Assembly: GCA_023428245.1 (NCBI GenBank)
Contig: JAEYYX010000117.1
Location: forward strand, 1 to 15,137
Length of the DNA stretch: 15,137 bases
Direction of reading: 5' to 3'
DNA from: Pseudomonadota bacterium
Lineage (GTDB): Bacteria > Myxococcota_A > Polyangia > Polyangiales > Polyangiaceae
The position numbers and the translations under genes were made by a program. Every line of letters starts with the position of its first letter. The stretch's first letter is position 1. This document shows, piece after piece, positions 7,269 to 14,233 of the stretch. Under the pieces are notes generated by a model. The model was not told the DNA's origin. It saw only the letters and a program-made list of their open reading frames with translations, and made no database searches.

Positions 7269-8095
7269 GCGAGGCGGGCTCCCGAGACCCAATAGAAGAG
7301 AACCGTCGCGACTGCGTTGAAGATGATGCAGGCGAGGAGAGTCTGGACCACAGCGCGGCTCGCTTTGATCGGAACTTCAGTCGGAGACGTCCCGACGTCG
7401 AGCCCATAATAGGAGCAAAGCCAACCAACGATCCCGCCCATGCCCACGGCTTTGGTCAGGAAGAGCGGAAGGTCGACGGGGGTGAGTCCCGCGCTGATGC
7501 CCGCGAGCCAATCCGGCGCGCCGTGAGGATCCATGGCGAAAGCGGCAATCGAGCCACCGACAACGGCCATAGCTGAGAAATAGACCGTCAAGATCGGCAG
7601 GCTCACGATCGTCGCGACGATGCGCGGCCACACCAAAAAGCGGGGCGGATCGATGCCCAACGAGGCCAGGGCGAGCACCTCAGAGTTGACGCGCATGACG
7701 CCGAGTTCGGTTGCGATGGCGGTGCCGCTCCGGCCGGCGACAAGAATCGCAGTGACAAGAGGAGCGAGTTCTCGGAGCACGATGGCGACAAGCACCCGGC
7801 CGGCCGTCTCTCGCTCGAAGGCGCCTCCGAGCAGCTCCGTCTGCACAATCAAGGTCGCGCCGATGAACATGGCAACGATGCTGATCAGGCTGAGCGCTTG
7901 GAAGCTCGTGTAGAAAATCTGACGGAGGGCGATGCCTCGACACACAGCGCGCGCACCGACGCCGGGGGCGCGCGCTGCCCGGAAGGCCGAGATCCAGGTG
8001 ACCCCGAGCCCGCCGGCGACGCGCATCAAATGGAGCGTCGTAGCCCCGATCTCTTCGAGCGTAGAGGAGCGCCTGGGCTGAGCGTCTGAACTCAT
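7265..8095 (-). CDS. mlaE: MlaE-family ABC permease
   Basis: MlaE-type permeases form the membrane core of MCE/Mla transporters that move phospholipids or other lipids between the inner and outer membranes. The 276-residue protein has about five to six hydrophobic segments (roughly 62-84, 102-120, 155-187, 210-230, 250-270). Its diagnostic block ELAPLVTAILVAGRSGTAIA (109-128) is followed by TELGVMRVNSEVLALASLGIDP and, later, the CSYYGLDVG turn. The stop overlaps the ATPase start (ATGA), so the two are translationally coupled. It lies 19 bp after the LacI-family gene. No MCE-domain (MlaD), MlaB or MlaC gene is present here. The cognate MCE protein must be elsewhere, or this pair works differently. 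The ATG start is supported by family length rather than by a clear ribosome binding site. Confidence 0.92.
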   Translation of the reverse strand: MSSDAQPRRSSTLEEIGATTLHLMRVAGGLGVTWISAFRAARAPGVGARAVCRGIALRQIFYTSFQALSLISIVAMFIGATLIVQTELLGGAFERETAGRVLVAIVLRELAPLVTAILVAGRSGTAIATELGVMRVNSEVLALASLGIDPPRFLVWPRIVATIVSLPILTVYFSAMAVVGGSIAAFAMDPHGAPDWLAGISAGLTPVDLPLFLTKAVGMGGIVGWLCSYYGLDVGTSPTEVPIKASRAVVQTLLACIIFNAVATVLFYWVSGARLA

Positions 8096-8114
8096 GAGAT
8101 CGAGAGCGCGCGGC

Positions 8115-9107
8115 TCAGTTCGCGTTCTTTGGAGCGCGCGTCGTCTTCCGGTGCATGATCTCGAGGGGCATCGTCTCGCTCTTCACTTCCTTATAAGGAT
8201 CAGCGATCAGCGCGGCGACCGCGCGCGCGCCCCAGGTTCCGAATTCTTGCATTGGCTGCTTGATGGTCGTGAGTCCCATGACGTCCATGAGCGGCTGATC
8301 GTCGAAACCGACGACCTGAATCTCCTCTGGGACCTTGCGTCCGAGCTTCCGGAGTTCGCGGACGATCCCGACAGCGAGCGTATCACAGGTGCACGCGATG
8401 CCATCGACGTTCGGCACTTCGCGAAGCAGGTGTTCGACCATGCTCGCGCCAGCTTCGATATCGAGCGCGTCGGCCTCGAAGACGCGGCTCGAAGGCGGGC
8501 TGGCCTCGAGGAATCCTTTTTCCCGATCCAGAAGGACGCGCGACTTGCGCGTACCGAGCACGAGCACCTGATTCTGAGAACCTCCCTCGGAGAGGGTTCG
8601 GCTCAGGATGCGCCCGCCTTCTATGTTGTCCACACGGGCGTGAGGAACCTTCGCGCGATCGCAGTCGAGAGCGATGATGGGAATGCCAAGGTTCTCGAAC
8701 TGGGCTTGGCGCTCGTCGCTGAGCTCCACGGAGCAAAGGAGCACGCCTTCACAGCCTCGTTCAGTGAGCAGTCGCTCGAGCTGCCGATCGGCATCTTCGC
8801 TATCGCGCACGTTCACAAGCACGAAATCCACACCCGCCGAGCGGAGCTCGTTGGTCATGGGTTTGCACACGTTGAAGTAGAACGTAGAGGTAAAGAAAGG
8901 AGCCAGGGCAGCAACCCTCGGCCGGCTCGGCGCACCAGCCGCGAGCCGCCGTGCGGCAGCGTTCGGACGAAAGCCGAGTTCGTTCATTGCGGCTTGAACC
9001 TGCGCCCTTGTGCGGTCCGAGACTCGTGAGGATCCGTTGATGACGCGGCTGACGGTGGCGATGCCGACGCCGGCGCGCTCGGCGATGTCGTAGATTGTAG
9101 AGGCCAT
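8115..9107 (-). CDS. LacI/GalR-family transcriptional regulator
   Basis: The 330-residue protein begins with a LacI helix-turn-helix (TIYDIAERAGVGIATVSRVI, 4-23) and the hinge region RPNAAARRLA (47-56), which inserts into the centre of CG-centred palindromic operators. The rest is a periplasmic-binding-protein-like effector domain. Recognisable parts are RVAALAPFF near 63, the region near VDNIEGGRI and TCDTLAVGIVRELRKLGRKVPEEIQVVGFDD, and TTIKQPMQEFG. Such effector domains bind sugars or sugar acids. It lies 62 bp downstream of gntK on the same strand. In enterobacteria the gluconate repressor GntR is also LacI-type, so gluconate or a relative is a reasonable effector guess. A TGGAAGCG half-site (9117-9124) close to its own ATG may reflect autoregulation. 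Confidence 0.94.
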   Translation of the reverse strand: MASTIYDIAERAGVGIATVSRVINGSSRVSDRTRAQVQAAMNELGFRPNAAARRLAAGAPSRPRVAALAPFFTSTFYFNVCKPMTNELRSAGVDFVLVNVRDSEDADRQLERLLTERGCEGVLLCSVELSDERQAQFENLGIPIIALDCDRAKVPHARVDNIEGGRILSRTLSEGGSQNQVLVLGTRKSRVLLDREKGFLEASPPSSRVFEADALDIEAGASMVEHLLREVPNVDGIACTCDTLAVGIVRELRKLGRKVPEEIQVVGFDDQPLMDVMGLTTIKQPMQEFGTWGARAVAALIADPYKEVKSETMPLEIMHRKTTRAPKNAN

Positions 9108-9169
9108 GAAAGATCGTGGAAGCGAAGAAATTCCGCGTCAAATGGAGTAGCCAGGCTTTCCGATCTGAG

Positions 9170-9724
9170 TCAAGGGACGTTTTTGTCCTCCACAGCGGAA
9201 GGATCCGCTTCCATTGTCAGTGCGTGTGCGACGGCCTTGCACAAATCGTCGACAGATTGAGTTCCGTCGAGCACCAAGGCCTCGTCCGGGGCCGGGCGCT
9301 CCAGAGTTGCGAGCTGAGATGCGAGCAAATTAGCTCCGGCGAAATGTTCTTTCCTCGATTCAAGACGGAAGGCCAATTCCTCCCTCGGGACGTCGAGATA
9401 GATGAACAGAACGTCGTCGCCCGGACCGGCCAGGAGCTCCCGGTAGCGCCTCGTCAGTGCGGAGCAGGCGAGGACGAGCGGACCGCCTTGTGAAGAGTCA
9501 TGGGCCTCAATGAGGGCGCGAAGTCGCGCGAGCCAGGGCGCGCGATCGGTGTCGTCGAGCGGGATCCCCTCCCGCATTTTTGCCTTCGCTTCGGGAGAGT
9601 GGTGGTGATCCGCGTCGATGAACGGAACTCCTAAATAAGTACTGAGATGCTTTCCGAGCGTCGTCTTACCCGCGCCCGCTGGACCCATCACCACCCATGC
9701 GCGGTGCTTCGTTTCGTTCTTCAC
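9170..9724 (-). CDS. gntK: Gluconokinase (GntK family)
   Basis: Gluconokinase phosphorylates D-gluconate with ATP to 6-phosphogluconate, feeding the pentose phosphate or Entner-Doudoroff routes in the cytoplasm. The 184-residue P-loop kinase has Walker A GPAGAGKT (14-21), KMREGIPLDDTDRAPWL (49-65), LACSALTRRYRELL (85-98) and the late block EHFAGANLLASQLATLERP (126-144), all diagnostic of the GntK family. In the substrate loop DADHHHSPEAKAKM, the Asn usually present is replaced. The acidic C-terminal tail is slightly longer than usual. The start is GTG at 9724 with no strong ribosome binding site. It is the first gene of a minus-strand run followed by the LacI-family regulator, so a gluconate-responsive gntK-regulator pair is likely. 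No gluconate permease is adjacent. Confidence 0.93.
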   Translation of the reverse strand: MKNETKHRAWVVMGPAGAGKTTLGKHLSTYLGVPFIDADHHHSPEAKAKMREGIPLDDTDRAPWLARLRALIEAHDSSQGGPLVLACSALTRRYRELLAGPGDDVLFIYLDVPREELAFRLESRKEHFAGANLLASQLATLERPAPDEALVLDGTQSVDDLCKAVAHALTMEADPSAVEDKNVP

Positions 9725-9729
9725 GACGC

Positions 9730-9745
9730 CCGATCGATAGATCGG
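9730..9745. promoter_or_regulatory. Inverted repeat immediately upstream of gntK
   Basis: CCGATC, a 4-nt spacer and GATCGG form a perfect 6-bp inverted repeat whose near edge is 5 bp from the gntK GTG. It could be an operator or a leader hairpin affecting translation. The centre is not CG, so it is not a typical LacI operator. Confidence 0.25.
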
Positions 9746-9801
9746 CGCGCTCTGGTCGTCACCTCGGACCTTTCGCTACACCGCATTCGCCCCCTCGCCC
9801 C

Positions 9802-9827
9802 CTGTGGCTCTCCCCTGTGGCTCTCCC
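9802..9827. repeat. 13-bp tandem duplication in the gntK/PEGA-gene divergent region
   Basis: The 13-mer CTGTGGCTCTCCC occurs twice with no gap (9802-9814 and 9815-9827). It lies in the noncoding region between the divergent gntK and PEGA genes. It may be a slippage duplication or paired binding sites, and I cannot tell which. Confidence 0.5.
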
Positions 9828-9828
9828 C

Positions 9829-9850
9829 CGAACCAGAGCTCGTCGGTTCG
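9829..9850. promoter_or_regulatory. Operator-like inverted repeat between gntK and the PEGA gene
   Basis: CGAACC (9829-9834) and GGTTCG (9845-9850) form perfect 6-bp arms around a 10-nt spacer that itself contains GAGCTC. A CGCTTCCA half-site, matching half of the 6408 operator, overlaps its right edge at 9849-9856. Location between divergent genes makes a regulator site plausible, though unproven. Confidence 0.3.
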
Positions 9851-9862
9851 CTTCCACCCCTG

Positions 9863-9884
9863 CTTCAGGTAGCATACCCTGAAG
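9863..9884. promoter_or_regulatory. Inverted repeat in the leader of the PEGA gene
   Basis: CTTCAGGTA, a 3-nt centre, and TACC-C-TGAAG make a long near-perfect palindrome with one extra base, ending 9 bp before the ATG at 9894. It overlaps a -10-like TAGCAT. It could be an operator or a 5'-leader hairpin close to the translation start. Confidence 0.4.
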
Positions 9885-9893
9885 TACCTCGAG

Positions 9894-10898
9894 ATGACTC
9901 GCTTTCGATTTGTCGCGGTCCTTCTGATCGCTGAGCTCGCTTCCCCGGCGTGGATGGTGCCCATTGCGCGCGCCGACGAAGCCGCCGAGCTCACTGCTGC
10001 TCGCGCGAAGTTCCAGCGGGCGATCGAGCTCAAACAAGCGGGAGATTTCGCGGGAGCGCTGAGCCTGTTCCGAGAGGTTGGTCAGTTCAAGATGACGCCT
10101 CAGGTCCGCTACCATATCGCTGGCTGTGAGGAAGGACTTGGCAAGCTCGTGACCGCATACGGCGGCTACGAACTCGCGCGCGCTCAGGGTCAAGACATGC
10201 CCCCGGACTTCCTCGCGGAAGTGGATGCGGCTCTCGAGCGCCTGGGCGAGCGCATCCCTAAGCTTGTCATCACCCGCGGCAAAGGAGCCGCCGCTGCGAA
10301 GATCGAACTCGACGGAGTCTCGCTCGGCTCAGCGTCGATCGGACGCGACGTTCCCGTCGATCCGGGCCCTCACGCAATCACTGCGACAGCGCCCGGATAC
10401 CAAGACTACTCGGGAACCTTCGAAGCCACGGAGTCCTCGACTGTGACAGTTGTGGTAGACATGGTGCGCATTCCAACTGTCGAACCTCCGAAGTATGAAC
10501 CTCCTCCCGAGGAGCCGCCGAAGGGCTACGGAATCACTCCTTACATCGTTTCAGGCGTGGGGCTCGGGCTCGCCACTATCGGTGTGGTTCTCTTGCCCGT
10601 GAGCCAAGCTTCGATTGGCGATGCGAACGATATCTGTCCGGATCAAGACTGCACCGGAAAGTCTGCGGCGGATCAGTCCCGCGTGAGGGATATCCTGAGC
10701 GGCGCCCAGACGACCGAGGCTGTTGGCTGGTCGCTGATCGGTGTCGGCGTTGCGGCGGTTGCCGTCGGAACGACACTTTATTTCATCGACCCGACGCGCA
10801 AGAAACAACCGGACGCGGCCTTCGAGCGCGGTGCTTTCGCTCTGATTCCGAGCGCGCCGCGGACCGAAGCTGGCCTTTCGCTCCGCGCGATGTTCTGA
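9894..10898 (+). CDS. Secreted/membrane TPR-like and PEGA-domain protein, function unknown
   Basis: The 334-residue product has a signal peptide with probable cleavage after ARA (about residue 27). A helical TPR-like segment follows at about 30-115 (AARAKFQRAIELKQAGDFAGALSLF, shortened here as the repeat core AGDFAGAL). A PEGA domain at about 122-190 (ELDGVSLG, VPVDPGPHAITATAPGY) is a small beta fold found on envelope proteins. A Pro/Glu-rich linker (195-210) and two hydrophobic segments (about 216-235 and 277-297) complete the chain. The loop between them holds two cysteines (248, 253) that could form a disulfide if periplasmic. This architecture is frequent in Polyangia and often lies near Ser/Thr kinases, as here, where it converges on one. 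The molecular function is unknown. The ATG fits the signal peptide well. Confidence 0.85.
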   Translation: MTRFRFVAVLLIAELASPAWMVPIARADEAAELTAARAKFQRAIELKQAGDFAGALSLFREVGQFKMTPQVRYHIAGCEEGLGKLVTAYGGYELARAQGQDMPPDFLAEVDAALERLGERIPKLVITRGKGAAAAKIELDGVSLGSASIGRDVPVDPGPHAITATAPGYQDYSGTFEATESSTVTVVVDMVRIPTVEPPKYEPPPEEPPKGYGITPYIVSGVGLGLATIGVVLLPVSQASIGDANDICPDQDCTGKSAADQSRVRDILSGAQTTEAVGWSLIGVGVAAVAVGTTLYFIDPTRKKQPDAAFERGAFALIPSAPRTEAGLSLRAMF

Positions 10899-11036
10899 CG
10901 CTCACTGTGCTTCGAAGCGCTCGGGACGGGGGAGGGGCACCCTTCGAATCAAGGAGCGAAGCGGTAGGCGGTGCGTCTACCTGAAGGCTCGGCTCCGCTC
11001 AGCTTTTTGTGATGGACCGGGGCCAAAAACGGCTGC

Positions 11037-12683
11037 CTAGAATCCCGAGTCGTAGCGCCAGTCTTTGTTGGGCGTGGGCTGGGACGGGGTGGTCGGCTTT
11101 TGAGGCTGCGGCTGCTTGGGAGTCGGGGCTGCGGCTCCTGCGGCGGGTTTATCCGGCTTCTTCGCGTCTTCTTGGTCCTCGCTCTCTTGGGCGAGGCTCT
11201 CGAGGGTCACGGGCTTCTTCGGTTCCTCGACGGGTGCGGGCTCGGGACGCGCGGCGGGGCGGGTCTCGGGGACCTCAATCACACGCACCTCACGGGGGGT
11301 GTCCGTGCGACTCAGGAAGGCCTGGAAGAGAATTCCTCCCGAGAGCGCGAGCGCGATCAAACCGGCGATGCCGACTGCGCGATTGCGCGTGCGGCCCATG
11401 CCCTCGGGCAAGCCGCTCACCTCTTGGCTTCCGGTGAGCGTTCCGTAGGTTCCGCGTCCGGCCCAGCCAGGAGGCCCGTCGGAGCTGACGCCCCAGGGGT
11501 TTGTGTCTCCGCCCGCTTCGGCGCGCGCGATGGCCGCTTCGAGGCGCTGTTTTTGTTCGGCGCGCCGATCGCCCATCAGGTTCGTCACGAAGGTCGCGAC
11601 GTCGGCGTCTGAGCTGGCCCTGAGGTGAGAGGGGAGGGCGTCGAGGGCCCTCAGCATTTCATCACAAGTCGAGAAGCGCTTGTTGCGATCCTTCTCGAGC
11701 GCACAGAGAACAATCTGCTCGAGTTCGGGCGGATAGTCAGCGACGACCTTGCTCGGAGGCACGACGGGATCCGGCGAGCAGATCGCAAACATCGTTCCGG
11801 CCTCGGATTCCCGGCGAAATGGGTGTTTTCCGGTGGTCAGTGCGTAGAGCACGATGCCGAGAGCGAAGACATCCGCGCGTCGGTCGAGACCTTCGCCGTT
11901 GACCTGCTCGGGGGCCATGTAGCTGACCTTGCCTTTGACTTGTCCAGCGACGGTCGCGCCTCCTCCGAGGGCCGTCGCTTTGGCGACCCCGAAGTCGACG
12001 ACTTTCGTCACGCCGTCGTAAGTCACGAGCAAGTTCTGCGGCGAAACGTCGCGATGGACGAGGCCGACGGATTGACCTTTGTCGTCTTTCAGCTCATGCG
12101 CCGCGTGGAGGCCGGCGCAGGCGTTGATGGTGATACGTGTCGCTACCTTGTGGGGAATTCCGCCGACGGGCTTGGCCGCCTTCATGAGTTGATTCAGGGG
12201 CACACCCTCAATCCACTCCATTACGAGGTAGAGGACGCCGTCCTGGTCGCCCAGGTCTAAAATTTCGACGGCGTTGGGATGACGAACTTGTGAGGCGAGC
12301 GACGCCTCATCGAGAAACATCTGCTCGAACTGAGCGTCGTCGCTCAGCTTCGGAAGCATCGTCTTCACCGCGACGATTTTCTGGAACTGACGAGCACCCC
12401 GCATGCGCGCCGCCCACACCTGAGCCATGCCTCCGGCGGCGATCGGTACGAGGAGTTCGTAGCGACCGAGCACGAGGCCGGCACGAACCTCAGGAGGTCC
12501 GTCGGCGGGCAGAGCGTTCTCGTCGAGGTGCAAGCTTCCGGATCGTGGCAGACGGCCACTAACGTCACAAGAATTTAGCGGTTCGATGCCGCTCAGGCGC
12601 GCCGATTCCTGTTCCGCTCCCCCCGAACCACCACGAGGGGGGGCGATGTAGCCAAGAATACGTGCCAGGGCCTGTCGGCTCAT
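11037..12683 (-). CDS. Transmembrane Ser/Thr protein kinase (Hanks type, PknB-like)
   Basis: This 548-residue eukaryotic-like kinase phosphorylates Ser/Thr on unknown targets. After an N-terminal region of about 70 residues without a recognised domain, the kinase domain (about 74-350) is complete. It has the glycine loop IAAGGMAQVW (81-90), VAVK with Lys107, helix-C Glu126, and the catalytic HRDVSPQN with Asp212 and Asn217. DFG begins at Asp230, and MAPEQ follows at 256-260. All catalytic residues are present, so it should be active. A linker leads to one transmembrane helix (about 436-457), then a Pro/Glu/Lys-rich tail of about 90 residues that would lie outside the inner membrane. The tail has no PASTA or other sensor domain that I recognise. 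It converges with the PEGA gene and diverges from the lipoprotein gene at 12856. No partner phosphatase or response regulator is adjacent. Confidence 0.95.
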   Translation of the reverse strand: MSRQALARILGYIAPPRGGSGGAEQESARLSGIEPLNSCDVSGRLPRSGSLHLDENALPADGPPEVRAGLVLGRYELLVPIAAGGMAQVWAARMRGARQFQKIVAVKTMLPKLSDDAQFEQMFLDEASLASQVRHPNAVEILDLGDQDGVLYLVMEWIEGVPLNQLMKAAKPVGGIPHKVATRITINACAGLHAAHELKDDKGQSVGLVHRDVSPQNLLVTYDGVTKVVDFGVAKATALGGGATVAGQVKGKVSYMAPEQVNGEGLDRRADVFALGIVLYALTTGKHPFRRESEAGTMFAICSPDPVVPPSKVVADYPPELEQIVLCALEKDRNKRFSTCDEMLRALDALPSHLRASSDADVATFVTNLMGDRRAEQKQRLEAAIARAEAGGDTNPWGVSSDGPPGWAGRGTYGTLTGSQEVSGLPEGMGRTRNRAVGIAGLIALALSGGILFQAFLSRTDTPREVRVIEVPETRPAARPEPAPVEEPKKPVTLESLAQESEDQEDAKKPDKPAAGAAAPTPKQPQPQKPTTPSQPTPNKDWRYDSGF

Positions 12684-12855
12684 GAGAGGTGTTTCGTAGA
12701 GAGGAGGGGCTTTTCAGCGGGCCCAGAGAGCGTCATCGATCAAGACGCATGAACGGTCGGAGAGTTTTGAGCGAGAATCAAAAAGAAAGGCCGGGCATGG
12801 AAGCGGTCATCGGAAGCGAAGCCGTGGCGGAAGTGGAGACGCAGCTCCTGCATCA

Positions 12856-13542
12856 ATGGTAGTGTCCCCTTTCACCTTGGCTTGTTCCGTTCGTCGCTTC
12901 GCCCCATCAGGACTATTACTCTTTTTTGCGGCCTGCGCGACCTTTGCTTGTGAGGCGCGCTCACTTCCGAAAGCGGGCGAGGAGCTGAGAGAGCATCCGA
13001 AAACGGGGATTTCTAGTGCGCTTGTCCGAGCTCCCCTCGGGTCTCGGGAGGTTCGCCCGGTGGTTGTGGCGCTCACCGCAGAGGAAAGAGGCTGTGAGAG
13101 CGCTTTGAAGGCACGGGGTTCGGCGTTCTTCGTGTGCCTTTGGGGCCCTCCCGCCGCCCCTTATGCGGAGCGCCTGCGTGAAGCGCTCAGGGAGCTGAAG
13201 CGTCAGTTCCCGGAACACGTGGCCCCCCGCCCGGTCGTTCTTTTTGCAGAGAAGGAGAGGACCGCGGATGTGATGAACTTGGCGGCGGAGGAACCCGGGT
13301 TCTTTTCAGCGCTCGTGCTCGAGCGGGCTGACCGAGTCCTCGTTTCGAACACTCGTCTATACGCCTACGGGCAAAAGGGAGGGGAGCGAGTCGCGTTGGT
13401 CGGAGTTCCCAAGGAAGAAGAGCTGCGTGCGCGGGGCCTTTCGTCGTCGGCGGGGCTCGCAGTGGAGGGATTCCCCGCCGCCCCAGAAGGGCTCGCCGGA
13501 GCCTTTCGATTCGCGGTGGGCGATGGGGCCGGAGCAAAATGA
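12856..13542 (+). CDS. Putative lipoprotein with a degenerate alpha/beta-hydrolase-like fold
   Basis: The 228-residue protein starts with a lipoprotein-type signal: basic VRRFAPSG, hydrophobic LLLFF, then AAC at Cys27, or alternatively Cys32. The body resembles secreted alpha/beta-hydrolases that I associate with Polyangia. RPVVVAL (67-73) is where a strand ends in HG, GSAFFVCLWG (88-97) matches the next strand, LREALRELKRQFPEHV gives the helix, and PVVLFAEKE (126-134) is where the nucleophile elbow GxSxG should be. EPGFFSALVLE and YGQKGGERVALVG follow. The HG oxyanion motif reads TA and there is no GxSxG, so catalysis by the usual Ser is unlikely. The homology is inferred from pattern and is not certain. 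The gene sits between the kinase (divergent) and rpsL. It has no strong ribosome binding site at ATG 12856. Confidence 0.7.
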   Translation: MVVSPFTLACSVRRFAPSGLLLFFAACATFACEARSLPKAGEELREHPKTGISSALVRAPLGSREVRPVVVALTAEERGCESALKARGSAFFVCLWGPPAAPYAERLREALRELKRQFPEHVAPRPVVLFAEKERTADVMNLAAEEPGFFSALVLERADRVLVSNTRLYAYGQKGGERVALVGVPKEEELRARGLSSSAGLAVEGFPAAPEGLAGAFRFAVGDGAGAK

Positions 13543-13558
13543 GCTAGCCTAGGCTAGC
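13543..13558. repeat. Perfect 16-bp palindrome directly after the lipoprotein stop codon
   Basis: GCTAGCCTAGGCTAGC is a perfect palindrome beginning at the base after the TGA stop. It contains three CTAG tetramers, which are generally scarce in many bacterial genomes. With no loop it is a poor hairpin, so it looks more like a protein-binding site than a terminator. Confidence 0.6.
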
Positions 13559-13753
13559 CTGTCTGAGCCCGAGATGGGGCGGTTTCCGGTTCCCTCGGGG
13601 CGCCCGAGTGGCCCGGGGCGCGCGGGCGGGCGCTCTCTCTCGGCCCCCAGGGAGATTTCAGGCTGGTCTGATCTCGACGCTTCGGGCGGCCCTTTTCAGC
13701 GGCGCTGCGCAAAGGTACAGTTGAAATTCCCTATTTTCAGCGGGGCTTCGAAC

Positions 13754-13781
13754 TTGACAGGGGGTCGGTCGTAAGTACCCT
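13754..13781 (+). promoter_or_regulatory. Sigma-70-type promoter of rpsL-rpsG
   Basis: A perfect -35 TTGACA (13754-13759) is followed after 16 bp by TACCCT (13776-13781), which keeps the T1, A2 and T6 of a -10 box. Transcription would begin near 13788, leaving a leader of about 20-25 nt before the rpsL ATG at 13811. Confidence 0.6.
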
Positions 13782-13801
13782 CCCGTTCCCCCGAAACGGG
13801 A
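13781..13801 (+). promoter_or_regulatory. Hairpin in or at the start of the rpsL leader
   Basis: TCCCGTT (13781-13787) and AACGGGA (13795-13801) form a perfect 7-bp stem around a 7-nt loop, ending 9 nt before the rpsL ATG. There is no clear ribosome binding site in this leader, so the stem may influence initiation. The first base overlaps the -10 box, so part of the stem may not be transcribed. Confidence 0.35.
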
Positions 13802-13810
13802 TACGCCCTC

Positions 13811-14209
13811 ATGCCCACTATCCAACAGCTCATTCGATCCGGCCGGCAGCTGCAGAAAGCTCGCACCGACTCTCCTGCGCTCCGCTCGTGCCCCCAGAAG
13901 CGCGGCGTGTGCGTGCGCGTTTACACCACGACCCCGAAGAAGCCGAACTCGGCTTTGCGCAAGGTGTGTCGCGTTCGTCTCACGAACACGATGGAAGTGA
14001 TTAGTTATATCCCGGGTGAAGGGCACAACCTCCAGGAGCACAGCGTTGTCCTGATCCGCGGTGGCCGCGTGAAGGACCTCCCCGGCGTTCGGTATCACGT
14101 CGTGCGCGGTACGCTCGACTCCTCCGGTGCGGCGGGCCCGAGCAGCACCAACAAGGCGACCCGGAACCGGAAGCGTTCCAAGTACGGCGTGAAGCGCCCG
14201 AAGAGCTAA
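13811..14209 (+). CDS. rpsL: 30S ribosomal protein S12, with a C-terminal insertion
   Basis: S12 lies at the decoding centre of the small ribosomal subunit and controls translational accuracy. The protein matches the family throughout: CPQKRGVCVRVYTTTPKKPN (27-46), SALRKVCRVRLTN (47-59), GEGHNLQEHSVVLIRGG (69-85) and VKDLPGVRYH (87-96). Lys43 and Lys88 are the wild-type residues of the streptomycin-sensitive state, and Asp89 is the site methylthiolated in other bacteria. The protein is 132 residues long, against about 124 in E. coli. The difference is an insertion of about 8 residues after GTLDSSG (near 107-118, around AAGPSSTNKATR) before the conserved RSKYGVKRPK end. It precedes rpsG by 24 bp in one transcript. 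The ATG is fixed by homology, although the upstream ribosome binding site is poor. Confidence 0.97.
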   Translation: MPTIQQLIRSGRQLQKARTDSPALRSCPQKRGVCVRVYTTTPKKPNSALRKVCRVRLTNTMEVISYIPGEGHNLQEHSVVLIRGGRVKDLPGVRYHVVRGTLDSSGAAGPSSTNKATRNRKRSKYGVKRPKS

Positions 14210-14233
14210 CATCTCGCGAAAGTACGAATAGTC

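Noticed and set aside
8094..9029. 311-codon plus-strand open frame opposite the LacI-family gene
   Set aside because: It mirrors the real regulator on the other strand. No family pattern is visible.
10985..11010. T-run after the PEGA gene (CAGCTTTTTG) as an intrinsic terminator
   Set aside because: No convincing stem precedes it. Only a 4-bp CTGA/TCAG pairing is available.
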